Positions 26,480 to 35,234 of a DNA stretch of 64,000 nucleotides are shown piece after piece. The notes below the pieces were generated by a model. That model searched no databases, had not been told where the DNA came from, and saw only the letters and a list, made by a program, of their open reading frames with translations. Both the position numbers and the translations under genes were made by a program. Within the stretch, counting starts at the first letter, position 1. Each line of letters starts with the position of its first letter. Origin of the DNA: an uncultured OM43 clade bacterium (GTDB lineage Bacteria; Pseudomonadota; Gammaproteobacteria; Burkholderiales; Methylophilaceae); assembly GCA_902558495.1 (NCBI GenBank), contig CACEEB010000004.1:1-64000 (forward strand), given 5' to 3'.

Positions 26480-26614
26480 TTATTGTAAAAATAAATAAAT
26501 TAATAACCCAAAATATAAAAAGGCAAAAAATCCAACGATTAGAAAAACATAAATTAATGTTTTATAAATCTTTTCTAAAAGCTCTTCAATCTTTGTGAAA
26601 TCTTGTTTATTCAT
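26480..26614 (-). CDS. Possible 44-residue single-pass membrane protein
   Basis: A short ATG-initiated frame between recJ and tRNA-Leu. Its N-terminal half is a charged helix (MNKQDFTKIEELLEKIYK) and its C-terminal half a hydrophobic helix, the pattern of many real small membrane proteins. No strong ribosome site is visible and no family is recognised. It fills most of an otherwise empty 265-bp gap. It is unlikely to be pure chance, but AT-rich DNA readily encodes hydrophobic stretches. Confidence 0.4.
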   Translation of the reverse strand: MNKQDFTKIEELLEKIYKTLIYVFLIVGFFAFLYFGLLIYLFLQ

Positions 26615-26624
26615 ATTTTTAAGA

Positions 26625-26711
26625 TGGTGCCCGGGGCCGGAATCGAACCGGCACGACCGTAAGGTCGAGGGATTTTAAGTCCCTTGCGTCTACCAATTTC
26701 GCCACCCGGGC
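26625..26711 (-). tRNA. tRNA-Leu(TAA)
   Basis: An 87-nt class II tRNA with acceptor stem GCCCGGG/CCCGGGC, anticodon stem AGGGA/TCCCT, loop CTTAAAA (anticodon TAA), a variable arm and encoded CCA. It is third in a Gly-Cys-Leu set that matches E. coli glyW-cysT-leuZ downstream of pgsA. Confidence 0.95.
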
Positions 26712-26756
26712 AAACGCTCATTTTATCATTACTTTTTATTAAGCAATGAAAGTTAT

Positions 26757-26830
26757 TGGAGGCGCGTGCCGGAATCGAACCGGCGTCTAAGGCTTTGCAG
26801 GCCTCTGCATAACCACTTTGCTAACGCGCC
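26757..26830 (-). tRNA. tRNA-Cys(GCA)
   Basis: A 74-nt cloverleaf with acceptor stem GGCGCGT/ACGCGCC, anticodon GCA within CTGCAAA, T loop TTCGATT and encoded CCA. It lies between tRNA-Gly and tRNA-Leu(TAA), but a terminator-like hairpin separates it from tRNA-Gly. Confidence 0.95.
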
Positions 26831-26843
26831 AAATAATTAAAGC

Positions 26844-26876
26844 TAAAAAAAAAGGGAGACAAATTTTAAGCTCCCT
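26844..26876 (-). terminator. Intrinsic terminator-like hairpin between tRNA-Gly and tRNA-Cys
   Basis: On the minus strand a 6-bp stem AGGGAG/CTCCCT with a 12-nt loop is followed by nine T residues. It would end transcripts that pass through tRNA-Gly, so tRNA-Cys and tRNA-Leu may rely on partial readthrough, processing, or a separate promoter. Confidence 0.7.
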
Positions 26877-26888
26877 ATTCTATAAATC

Positions 26889-26964
26889 TGGAGCGGGAAA
26901 CGAGGTTCGAACTCGCGACCTATACCTTGGCAAGGTATCGCTCTACCAGCTGAGCTATTCCCGC
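26889..26964 (-). tRNA. tRNA-Gly(GCC)
   Basis: A 76-nt cloverleaf with acceptor stem GCGGGAA/TTCCCGC, D arm GCTC/GAGC, anticodon stem TACCT/AGGTA carrying loop TGCCA with GCC at the anticodon position, T loop TTCGAAC and encoded CCA. It follows pgsA on the same strand. Confidence 0.95.
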
Positions 26965-27032
26965 ATAACGAAGGCAGTATTTTAGCTTTTTTTTGAACCA
27001 TGTCAATTAAGAGTAATAAATACTAAATGCCC

Positions 27033-27587
27033 TTAAATTTTAATTGCAGCCTTCAAATAAACTACCATTGAAATAATCGTAAGAATTGCCGCTAAGTTAA
27101 TTAGAATATTACCAATGGTTGCAATTTGTATAAATCCAATACTTTCAAAATACAATAAACATATTATTGCCGCCATTTGAAAGCCTGTTTTTAATTTTCC
27201 AATATATGCCACTGCTACCCCACCTGGTTTTCCAATAGTTGCCATCCACTCTCTTAAAGCACTAATTGCAAATTCTCTTCCGATAATGATAAGCGCAATC
27301 ATGCTATGCACCCTTCCCAATTCTACAAGTAACAGTAATGCTGCGATAACTATTAATTTATCTGCTACTGGATCAATGAATGCCCCAAATTTCGATGACT
27401 GATTTAATTTTCTTGCTAGATAGCCATCTAACCAGTCTGATAATGCAGCTAAAATAAATATCGAAGTTGCCCAAATATTTTTTTGTTGAGAGTCCAAGTA
27501 TGATTCAGGTAAATAAAAAACTATCACTAAGCATGGAATTAATGCAATCCGAAAATAAGTAATAATATTCGGTATGTTATATGACAT
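27033..27587 (-). CDS. pgsA: CDP-diacylglycerol-glycerol-3-phosphate 3-phosphatidyltransferase
   Basis: A 184-residue integral membrane enzyme that makes phosphatidylglycerol phosphate, the first committed step to phosphatidylglycerol and cardiolipin. The CDP-alcohol phosphatidyltransferase signature is complete: D51, D54-G55-x2-A58-R59-x8-G68-x3-D72-x3-D76. Hydrophobic segments surround it. It follows uvrC by 18 bp and precedes the tRNA-Gly/Cys/Leu set, the same uvrC-pgsA-tRNA order as in E. coli. Confidence 0.97.
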   Translation of the reverse strand: MSYNIPNIITYFRIALIPCLVIVFYLPESYLDSQQKNIWATSIFILAALSDWLDGYLARKLNQSSKFGAFIDPVADKLIVIAALLLLVELGRVHSMIALIIIGREFAISALREWMATIGKPGGVAVAYIGKLKTGFQMAAIICLLYFESIGFIQIATIGNILINLAAILTIISMVVYLKAAIKI

Positions 27588-27605
27588 AGATTTCCCTTTT
27601 TTTAA

Positions 27606-29408
27606 TTAGTGAAAATAACTATATATTTTTTCAGCAAGTTTATCGTTAATACCTTCAACTAAGATTAATTCCTCAATGGGTGCATTCTTTACGCCATCTA
27701 AACCGCCAAAATATACTAATAAATTCTTTCTTTTTTTTGTACCAACTCCTTCAATATCCTCCAGAGTTGATGTTAACCTAGCCTTAGCTCTTTTAGCCCT
27801 ATGTCCAGTAATAGCGAATCTATGGGACTCATCCCGAATATGCTGTATTAAATGAAATCCTAGATTTGTAGGATTTATATTTTCAAGGACTTGATCTTTG
27901 GCCATAATTAGTTTTTCTTTGCCTACTTTTCTATCGGCTCCTTTTGAAACACAGACTAAAAAGATATCATGCATTCCATTTTCTTCCATAATTTTTTTTG
28001 CGACACTATATTGTCCTTTTCCTCCGTCGATCAAAACAAGATCAGGCTTTATGGCATCCTCCAAAACAATTCTTTTAAATCTTCTTTCTAACACTTCTTT
28101 CATTGCTCCATAATCGTCGCCAGGTGTAATATTCTTAATATTATATTTTCTGTATTCTTTATTCTGCATTTCATATTTGTCATACACCACACAAGATCCA
28201 ACCGTTAACTCTCCAGAAGTATGGCTAATATCAAAACACTCGATACGATTTACATGATCTGGTAAATTTATTAATTTCCTCAAGGCTATTAAACGCTCAA
28301 TATGACTAGCTTGTTCATTATTTTTTTGTTCTAAGGATATCTGGGCGTTTTTTTTTGCCATTAAAAGCCAATTTTTCTTATCGCCGGTAACTCTTGAGAT
28401 TAATTTTACTTTTCCATATTTTTTAATTTCAAAAAAATCGTTGAGAAGATTTTTATTAATCTTTAATTCAGAAACTATCACTGGAGGAGGCCTTCGCAAG
28501 TCGTAATATTGAGTAATGAAAACTTCTGCAATATGTTCATCTAACTCACCACTATAGTTCTTAGGAAAAAAAGATTTATCTCCTAGATGCCTACCACCTC
28601 TTATCATGACAATATTTACACATAATCTCCCCATTGATACATAAAAAGCAATAATGTCTGCATCATTTTCACTAAAATCACTTACAAATTGTTTCAATCT
28701 CACTTGCCTTAGGCTTTGAATTCTATCTCTAAAAACAGCAGCTCTTTCATAATCAAATGAATCCGCATGTTCATTCATTTTTAAGGTGAGATTCGTAATT
28801 ACCTCGCTTTCTTTGCCATCAAGAAAAAGAATAGCTTGTCTAACATCACTATCATAATCATCTTTGTTTATGTGGCCAACACATGGTGCAGTACATCTTT
28901 TAATTTGGTATTCTAGGCATGGTCTCGTGCGATTGCTAAACACTGAATTTTCACAAGTCCGAAGCATGAAAACTTTTTGAAGTAATTGAATGCTTTGCCT
29001 TACTGCATGTGAGTTTGGGAATGGGCCAAAGTATCTTGTATCTTTTTTTTGCAGACCTCGATGAAATCTAAGTCTTGAAAATTTATCTCCTGTAAGTGCC
29101 AAATATGGATAAGATTTATCATCCCTAAAAATAACATTGTATCGAGGCATAAATGATCGGATCATGTTATTTTCTAAAATTAAGGCTTCAGCTTCTGTAT
29201 TGGTTACAGTAAATTCAATATTTGCTATATTACCAATCATCAGTCTCGTTCTAGCACTTACTTGATTTTTTGAGAAATAGGAAGTTACCCTTTTCTTTAA
29301 ATTTTTTGCTTTTCCAATATAAATAATATCTTTAGCTTCATTTATCATACGATAAACTCCTGGTAGACTTGGAAAAGTCTTAGCTAAATCTTTTACTTTT
29401 TGTTGCAC
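27606..29408 (-). CDS. uvrC: Excinuclease ABC subunit C
   Basis: A 600-residue nuclease of nucleotide excision repair that cuts on both sides of a lesion within the UvrBC complex. Domains: GIY-YIG nuclease (about 14-95, LPGVYRMINEAKDIIYIGKA), a cysteine-containing region (CLEYQIKRCTAPCVGH), the UVR helix pair that contacts UvrB (about 205-240), an RNase H-like second nuclease domain (CFDISHTSGE with the catalytic Asp; VLIDGGKGQ), and C-terminal helix-hairpin-helix motifs. Length and motifs are complete. Confidence 0.97.
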   Translation of the reverse strand: MQQKVKDLAKTFPSLPGVYRMINEAKDIIYIGKAKNLKKRVTSYFSKNQVSARTRLMIGNIANIEFTVTNTEAEALILENNMIRSFMPRYNVIFRDDKSYPYLALTGDKFSRLRFHRGLQKKDTRYFGPFPNSHAVRQSIQLLQKVFMLRTCENSVFSNRTRPCLEYQIKRCTAPCVGHINKDDYDSDVRQAILFLDGKESEVITNLTLKMNEHADSFDYERAAVFRDRIQSLRQVRLKQFVSDFSENDADIIAFYVSMGRLCVNIVMIRGGRHLGDKSFFPKNYSGELDEHIAEVFITQYYDLRRPPPVIVSELKINKNLLNDFFEIKKYGKVKLISRVTGDKKNWLLMAKKNAQISLEQKNNEQASHIERLIALRKLINLPDHVNRIECFDISHTSGELTVGSCVVYDKYEMQNKEYRKYNIKNITPGDDYGAMKEVLERRFKRIVLEDAIKPDLVLIDGGKGQYSVAKKIMEENGMHDIFLVCVSKGADRKVGKEKLIMAKDQVLENINPTNLGFHLIQHIRDESHRFAITGHRAKRAKARLTSTLEDIEGVGTKKRKNLLVYFGGLDGVKNAPIEELILVEGINDKLAEKIYSYFH

Positions 29409-29410
29409 AC

Positions 29411-29590
29411 TTATCCCAATAAGTTTCCACCAATTGCCCAGTCCTCAGAGGCAACTTCATTGAAAACTATATAAGTATAAGATGGGGGTTTATTAGCAAC
29501 TCTTTGCATCACATCAGTTATTTCTTTTGCAATTTCCTGTTTTTGTTCTTTATTTAAATTACCAGCTAATTTCACATTGATATATGGCAT
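29411..29590 (-). CDS. 4-oxalocrotonate tautomerase family protein
   Basis: A 59-residue protein of the small beta-alpha-beta tautomerase family. It begins MPYINVKLAGNLNKEQK; after Met removal Pro1 would be the catalytic base. The C-terminal half (PPSYTYIVFNEVASEDWAIGG) resembles the tail of the 4-OT/DmpI group, where an aromatic residue and small loops shape the active site. The substrate is unknown; such paralogues are often not part of catechol degradation, and no such pathway genes are nearby. It lies between uvrC and a uracil-DNA glycosylase gene with 1-2 bp gaps, so it is in the same operon. Confidence 0.85.
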   Translation of the reverse strand: MPYINVKLAGNLNKEQKQEIAKEITDVMQRVANKPPSYTYIVFNEVASEDWAIGGNLLG

Positions 29591-29591
29591 T

Positions 29592-30218
29592 TTATTTACC
29601 TCTCTCTTTAGTTATTGTTAAAAAAATATCAAAAAACATAGCTTCAGTCAGTCGTTTTGTTTGAGTATTGTATCGACTGCAATGATAACTATCATATAAA
29701 ATTAATCCATTTGGAAGAATATGTCGACTGCCATGAGAAAATTCATAGTTACTTCTCACCAAATGGAATGCCTTTAATATTGCATTATGAGCTATAGTCC
29801 CCAAAGCTAATATTATCGATCCAGCTTTCAGTTCACCTAGTTCATTTGCTAGGTATGTATTGCAATTATTTATTTCGCCGGTGGTTGGTTTATTTTCAGG
29901 TGGTAAACATTTCACAGCATTAGTGATTCGGCAATTAATCAGCTTCAAGTTATCTTTATGTATTGATTCGGGTTTATTTGAAAAGCCGTATTTATATAAT
30001 GCTTTGTAGAGCAGAATACCGGCATGATCGCCAGTAAAAGGTCTTCCTGTGTTATTGGCCCCATGCATACCGGGTGCAAGACCCACAATCAATAGAAATG
30101 GGGAGTTACTTCCAAAACTTGGGACAGGCTTGCAAAAATAGTGTGGATATTTTACCTTTGTTGAGGTTAGAAATTGCTCTAATCGGCTACATTTTTTACA
30201 ATTAGGATCATATCTCAT
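29592..30218 (-). CDS. Family 5 (UDGb-type) uracil-DNA glycosylase
   Basis: A 208-residue iron-sulfur DNA glycosylase that removes uracil, and often hypoxanthine, from DNA to start base excision repair. Cys7, Cys10, Cys104 and Cys119 are placed as the 4Fe-4S ligands. Motif A GLAPGMHGANNTG (about 46-58), followed by RPFTGD, is diagnostic of UDGb, which lacks the polar catalytic Asn/Asp of other UDGs. The second motif (SYHCSRYNTQT, about 177-187) is close to the family's HPSxxNxxT. It lies directly between acnB and the tautomerase; uvrC follows, making a small repair cluster. Confidence 0.9.
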   Translation of the reverse strand: MRYDPNCKKCSRLEQFLTSTKVKYPHYFCKPVPSFGSNSPFLLIVGLAPGMHGANNTGRPFTGDHAGILLYKALYKYGFSNKPESIHKDNLKLINCRITNAVKCLPPENKPTTGEINNCNTYLANELGELKAGSIILALGTIAHNAILKAFHLVRSNYEFSHGSRHILPNGLILYDSYHCSRYNTQTKRLTEAMFFDIFLTITKERGK

Positions 30219-30226
30219 GATGTTAT

Positions 30227-32782
30227 TTAGCTAGCTGGATTAATTTCAATAACCTTCTTAGTTCTATAATCATCCATTAGATTAAAATTAAGATATTGAT
30301 ATATTTCCCCAGCATTTTGATTAATTTTGTCAGACATTAGGGATAAATATTCATCTTTGGTAGGGATATAACCTAATATGGAACAAAATGCAGCTAGCTC
30401 TGCTGATCCCAGGTACACTTGAGCATCTTTACCCATACGATTGTCAAAATTGCGTGTACTTGTCGAAAAAACATGCGCTTTATCTTTAACTCTAGCTTGA
30501 TTACCCATACATAAACTACATCCTGGTATTTCCGTTCTAGCGCCAGCTGATTCAAAAATTTTATAAACACCTTCTTTTTTTAATTGTGATTCATCCATTC
30601 TGGTTGGAGGTGCAATCCACAAAATAGATTCTGTTGATCCTAAACCTTCAATTACTTTTGCAGCAGCTCGATAATGACCAATATTAGTCATACAACTTCC
30701 AATGAAGACTTCGTCTATCTTATTCTTAGCAACCTCGGATAATGTTTTAATATTATCAGGATCATTGGGGCAAGCTATTAAAGGTTCAGTAATATTATCA
30801 AGATTAATATTGAGGGTATAAGCATATTGCGCATCAGCATCTGGCTCCAATAAAACAGGATCCTCAAGCCAATTCTTCATTTTATTTATTCTTCGCTCTA
30901 ATGTTCTAGTGTCTTTATAACCAGCCTCAATCATATGTTGAAGTAAAGTAATATTAGAATGCATAAATTCAATAATAGGGTCTTTATTTAATTTGATTGT
31001 GCACCCATTTGCGGATCTTTCTGCTGACGCATCTGAGAATTCAAATGCCTGCTCAACCTTAAGATCTGGAAGACCTTCGATCTCAAGTATCCGCCCGCTA
31101 AAAATATTTTTTTTCTTCTTACCGGTGGTTAATTCTCCTTCTTGAATAGCAAAATAAGGAATTGCATTTACTAAATCCCTTAAAGTAATCCCAGGTTGCA
31201 TAGTTCCCGAGAATTTAACTAGAACTGACTCGGGCATATCAAGAGGCATAATGCCAATTGCTGCTCCAAAAGCTACCAAACCTGATCCTGCAGGAAAAGA
31301 AATGCCTATTGGAAATCTAGTATGAGAATCCCCTCCTGTCCCAACTGTATCTGGAAGAATCATCCTGTTTAGCCATGAATGAATAACCCCATCCCCTGCC
31401 TTTAGGCTCACCCCACCTCTACTATTCATGAAGTCTGGAAGCGTGTGTTGAAGCTCAATATCTACCGGTTTTGGATATGCCGCTGTATGACAAAAGCTTT
31501 GCATAACAAGATCTGCATTAAAACCAAGACAAGCAAGTTCTTTTAATTCATCTCTAGTCATTGCTCCAGTAGTATCTTGAGAACCAACTGTAGTCATCTT
31601 AGGTTCGCAATAAACTCCAGGCTTTATTCCATCTACCCCACAAGCTTTACCGACAATTTTTTGAGCTAACGTATATCCCTTACCATCAAAATCATCTTGA
31701 TGGTTTGATGAAAGAAATATATCTGTTTGTTTCATACCCATTGTAGTTCGTGCTTTATCTGTAAGTCCTCGCCCAATTATAAGAGCAATTCTCCCCCCCG
31801 CTCTTAGTTCATCGAGTAACGTCGACGGACTGAGACTAAAATCACAAAGCTTACGATTATCTTTTAAAATGTTATGATTTTGTAAATCAATTCTTATCTG
31901 GTCGCCCATTATCAATTGAGATACGTCACATTCAATTGGAAGCGCTCCTGAATCTTCAGCTGTATTGAAAAAAATTGGTGCAATTTTATTACCTAAAACC
32001 ATACCACCAGAGTTTTTATTAGGGATAAAATTTATAGGATTTCCCATATGCCATTGCAATGAGTTTATTGCTGATTTTCTTGAGGATCCTGTTCCAACAA
32101 CATCTCCAACAAAAACTATTGGTAGTTTTTTTTCTTTTAATTTACTAATAATACTTAATGCTTCTGGCATTTTATTTTGCAACATGGATTTTGCATGCAA
32201 GGGTATATCTGCTCTTGACCAAGCTTCTTGAGCTGGAGAAAGATCATCTGTATTAACTTCACCTTCTACTCGAAATACGACAGCATCAATTACGTTAGGG
32301 ATATCATTCTTTTTGGTAAACCATTCTGCATCTGCCCATGCATTAATAAGTTGTGTAGCAAAAGTATTTCCAGCCTTATGTAACTCCTCAACATCATAAA
32401 ATGCATCAAATATTAAAGTGATTTTTGAAAGTGCTTTTACTGCCAAATCTGCATGTTTACCCTTTAAGAGCTCTACCAAGGCTTGCACGTTATAACCTCC
32501 CAGCATAGTTCCTAATAGTTCAATTGCTTGTTTAGGAGAAATGCTTGATAAAGCTAAATTTTCATTAGCAACATCATTCAAAAATGAAGCTTTTACAAAA
32601 GCTGCCTGATCTACCCCAGCAGGAACTCGTTCTGACAAAATAGTCAACAGTTCATGTTGATCATCGCGGTTTTGCTGCTTCAACAATTCAATCAGACTAG
32701 CAGTTTGCTCAGAATTTAATGGAAGAGGAGGTAAATCCTGTTTTTTTCTATCCATTACATGTTGTTTGTATTCTTCAAGCAT
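30227..32782 (-). CDS. acnB: Aconitate hydratase B
   Basis: An 851-residue bifunctional aconitase that isomerises citrate and isocitrate via cis-aconitate (the AcnB family also acts on 2-methyl-cis-aconitate). The N-terminal HEAT-like and swivel domains characteristic of AcnB (LPPLPLNSEQTASLIELL onward) precede the Fe-S core. Conserved stretches include VGTGGDSHTRFPIGISFPAG and the cluster region GSCMTNIGHYRAA ... PGCSLCMGNQARV, containing the three cysteines. It starts with ATG, and its upstream region is shared with divergent purB. It fits the partial or anabolic TCA cycle of methylotrophs. Confidence 0.97.
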   Translation of the reverse strand: MLEEYKQHVMDRKKQDLPPLPLNSEQTASLIELLKQQNRDDQHELLTILSERVPAGVDQAAFVKASFLNDVANENLALSSISPKQAIELLGTMLGGYNVQALVELLKGKHADLAVKALSKITLIFDAFYDVEELHKAGNTFATQLINAWADAEWFTKKNDIPNVIDAVVFRVEGEVNTDDLSPAQEAWSRADIPLHAKSMLQNKMPEALSIISKLKEKKLPIVFVGDVVGTGSSRKSAINSLQWHMGNPINFIPNKNSGGMVLGNKIAPIFFNTAEDSGALPIECDVSQLIMGDQIRIDLQNHNILKDNRKLCDFSLSPSTLLDELRAGGRIALIIGRGLTDKARTTMGMKQTDIFLSSNHQDDFDGKGYTLAQKIVGKACGVDGIKPGVYCEPKMTTVGSQDTTGAMTRDELKELACLGFNADLVMQSFCHTAAYPKPVDIELQHTLPDFMNSRGGVSLKAGDGVIHSWLNRMILPDTVGTGGDSHTRFPIGISFPAGSGLVAFGAAIGIMPLDMPESVLVKFSGTMQPGITLRDLVNAIPYFAIQEGELTTGKKKKNIFSGRILEIEGLPDLKVEQAFEFSDASAERSANGCTIKLNKDPIIEFMHSNITLLQHMIEAGYKDTRTLERRINKMKNWLEDPVLLEPDADAQYAYTLNINLDNITEPLIACPNDPDNIKTLSEVAKNKIDEVFIGSCMTNIGHYRAAAKVIEGLGSTESILWIAPPTRMDESQLKKEGVYKIFESAGARTEIPGCSLCMGNQARVKDKAHVFSTSTRNFDNRMGKDAQVYLGSAELAAFCSILGYIPTKDEYLSLMSDKINQNAGEIYQYLNFNLMDDYRTKKVIEINPAS

Positions 32783-32907
32783 TAAGATATCCTAATATTT
32801 TTGGAGTGGTTCAGGGTATGTGCGCTATTTTAAAGTAAAAAATATGTTTTCCCAAATTGAGTACCTACCTAATATTTTAATTAAGAGTTAAATTAGTTTT
32901 ATGTTTT

Positions 32908-32920
32908 TTAGGGTAAAATA
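32908..32920 (+). promoter_or_regulatory. Extended -10 promoter candidate of purB
   Basis: TTAGGGTAAAATA contains TAAAAT (5 of 6 to TATAAT) 28 nt before the purB ATG. The same 13-base string stands 32 nt before dapD. No good -35 is visible, consistent with an extended -10 type promoter. Confidence 0.4.
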
Positions 32921-32947
32921 GACTCTTAAGAGGAAATAAAGCTAAAT

Positions 32948-34315
32948 ATGACATTTTCACTAAATGCAATCTCACCAATCGATGGCAGATACTCTGCAAA
33001 AGCTGACAAATTAAGACCTATATTCAGTGAATATGGGCTAATAAAACATCGAGTTACAATTGAAATTCTTTGGTTAATCGCGTTAAGCAAAAATAGTAAA
33101 ATAACAGAGGTTCCTCGCTTCTCTGAATCAACATTAAAGACTCTACATAATATTATTTTATCTTTTTCAGATAAAGACGCTCAAGCAATTAAAGATATAG
33201 AAAAAACTACTAATCATGACGTAAAAGCTGTCGAATACTGGCTTAAAAAGACGCTTGCAAATAATAAAGATGTGCATGCAGTTTCAGAATTTATTCACTT
33301 TGGGTGCACTTCTGAAGATATTAACAATCTCTCCTACGCTTTAATGCTAAAAGATGGGGTAAACAACGTTATATTGCCCGAAATTATTAAACTGCAAAAA
33401 AAGCTCAATGATTATGCTATTAAATATGCAGACATAACAATGATTGCTCGAACACATGGGCAAACAGCAAGTCCGACAACGCTTGGTAAAGAATTTGCGA
33501 ATGTTAGTCACAGGATGAATCGACAAATAGCTACTCTAAAAAATCAATCGTATCTTGGAAAAATGAATGGGGCTGTCGGAAACTTTAATGCTCATCTTTC
33601 TGCATACCCTCAAATAGATTGGAGTACATTCTCGAAATCTTTTGTTGAATCATTAGATCTGGAATATAATGAATTTACTACACAAATAGAACCCCATGAT
33701 TTCATTGCAGAAATTTTCCATAACCTTTTTCGAATACACAATATATTAATTGATTTCAATAGAGATATATGGAGTTATATATCACTAGGTTACTTCTCGC
33801 AAAATACGGTTAAAAATGAAGTAGGATCCTCCACCATGCCTCATAAAGTAAACCCGATAGATTTTGAAAATTCTGAAGGTAATTTGGGTTTGTCTAATGC
33901 TCTTTTAGATCACCTTGCATCAAAACTTCCAATATCAAGATGGCAAAGAGACCTCACCGATTCAACAGTACTTAGAAATATTGGTCTTGCCATGGCCTAT
34001 GGTTTCATTGCATACGAGTCTTGCTTAAAAGGCCTCAATAAAATAGTTGTTAATAAAGATAGGATCCATCAAGACCTGGATAATGCCTGGGAAGTTCTGG
34101 CAGAACCAATTCAAACAGTCATGAGAAAAAATGGTATTGAAAATCCATATGAAAAACTCAAAGAACTGACTCGAGGTAGCCAACATATAACAAAAGAAGC
34201 TTTACATGAGTTTATAACTAAATTAAATTTAAATGCCGAAGAAAAAACATATCTTTTAAATCTCTCTCCGCATAATTACATAGGGATTGCTTCTATCTTA
34301 GCTAAAAAGTCATAA
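32948..34315 (+). CDS. purB: Adenylosuccinate lyase
   Basis: A 455-residue fumarase/aspartase-superfamily enzyme acting twice in purine synthesis: it cleaves SAICAR to AICAR and adenylosuccinate to AMP, releasing fumarate. The signature loop GSSTMPHKVNPIDFENSEGN (about 295-315), with the catalytic Ser, and the active-site segments TSEDINNL and ARTHGQTASPTT (His in THG) are intact. Length is that of the E. coli-type enzyme. It heads a run purB-wrbA-like-DUF2069-surE-nlpD; its stop overlaps the next ATG by one base. Confidence 0.97.
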   Translation: MTFSLNAISPIDGRYSAKADKLRPIFSEYGLIKHRVTIEILWLIALSKNSKITEVPRFSESTLKTLHNIILSFSDKDAQAIKDIEKTTNHDVKAVEYWLKKTLANNKDVHAVSEFIHFGCTSEDINNLSYALMLKDGVNNVILPEIIKLQKKLNDYAIKYADITMIARTHGQTASPTTLGKEFANVSHRMNRQIATLKNQSYLGKMNGAVGNFNAHLSAYPQIDWSTFSKSFVESLDLEYNEFTTQIEPHDFIAEIFHNLFRIHNILIDFNRDIWSYISLGYFSQNTVKNEVGSSTMPHKVNPIDFENSEGNLGLSNALLDHLASKLPISRWQRDLTDSTVLRNIGLAMAYGFIAYESCLKGLNKIVVNKDRIHQDLDNAWEVLAEPIQTVMRKNGIENPYEKLKELTRGSQHITKEALHEFITKLNLNAEEKTYLLNLSPHNYIGIASILAKKS

Positions 34316-34911
34316 TGCAAGAAATTCTCGTTTTATATTATTCAAAAAATGGTTCGATAAAGGAAATGGCGAAGAATATTGCCCGCGGAGTTAACTCTAT
34401 AGATGGCGTAAATGCTAACCTTAGGACAGTCCCCAAGGTCTCGAAAAAAACTGAAGCGACAGAAAATACTATTCCGAACCAAGGGGATATATATGCTAAT
34501 TTATCGGATCTTGAAAATTGTGACGGATTGATTTTGGGAAGCCCTACACAATTTGGAAATATGTCAGCCTCATTAAAATTTTTTCTCGAATCTGCGTCAC
34601 CTTTGTGGTTGAACGGCTCATTAGAAAATAAGCCTGCTTCTGTTTTTACTGCATCCGGTTCAATGCATGGTGGTAATGAAGCAACATTACTTAGTATGCA
34701 GCTTCCTCTTTTACATCTTGGCATGATATTAGTGGGGGTACCCTATTCAGTGCCATCATTATCAAAAACCCTATCAGGCGGCACCCCTTATGGGGCCAGT
34801 CATGTTAGTGGAGAGAATCATCAAAATAGTATTACGGATGATGAAAAAAAAATATGTTTTGCGCAAGGTGAACGTATGGCTTTGATAGTAAAAAAACTAA
34901 GTGGTAGTTAA
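34315..34911 (+). CDS. WrbA-like flavodoxin-fold NAD(P)H:quinone oxidoreductase
   Basis: A 198-residue flavodoxin-fold protein. The phosphate-binding loop is YYSKNGSIKEMAKNIARG near the N-terminus; GSPTQFGNMSASLKFFLES and TASGSMHGGNEATLL match the FMN-binding loops of WrbA. WrbA enzymes reduce quinones by two electrons, avoiding semiquinone radicals. It starts on the purB stop (one-base overlap) and its end overlaps the DUF2069 gene. This wrbA-DUF2069 pairing is common in Betaproteobacteria. Confidence 0.88.
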   Translation: MQEILVLYYSKNGSIKEMAKNIARGVNSIDGVNANLRTVPKVSKKTEATENTIPNQGDIYANLSDLENCDGLILGSPTQFGNMSASLKFFLESASPLWLNGSLENKPASVFTASGSMHGGNEATLLSMQLPLLHLGMILVGVPYSVPSLSKTLSGGTPYGASHVSGENHQNSITDDEKKICFAQGERMALIVKKLSGS

Positions 34912-35233
34912 ACTTTTTTACATTTCTGCTATTAGTCTTATTGGACTCATCATGCTTAACTTAGTATGGGAAATTTTTTTCAATCCTTGGAGTCCCACTG
35001 GCTCATGGATGGTAATAAAGTCAATTATTCTTCTTATTCCGCTAGTAGGTATTCTTAAAAAAAATAGGAGAACTTTTCAATGGTCAAGTATGATAATTCT
35101 TTTATTTTTTGTCGAAGGTGTAGTAAGATTTTATACTGAATCAGGTTACTCCGAACAGTTTGCATTTGGTCAAATATTGCTCTCACTAACTTTTTTTCTA
35201 TCCTCAATTTATTATTGTAAATACACGCGTTAA
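34901..35233 (+). CDS. DUF2069 inner-membrane protein
   Basis: A 110-residue protein with four hydrophobic segments and the family pattern LVWEIFFNPW near 21-30 and FFVEGVVRFYTE near 68-79. DUF2069 proteins occur next to wrbA-like genes in many Betaproteobacteria; their function is unknown. A GTG start lies inside the end of the wrbA-like gene (11-nt overlap), so translation is coupled. The stop is followed after 1 bp by surE. Confidence 0.8.
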   Translation: MVVKLFYISAISLIGLIMLNLVWEIFFNPWSPTGSWMVIKSIILLIPLVGILKKNRRTFQWSSMIILLFFVEGVVRFYTESGYSEQFAFGQILLSLTFFLSSIYYCKYTR

Positions 35234-35234
35234 T

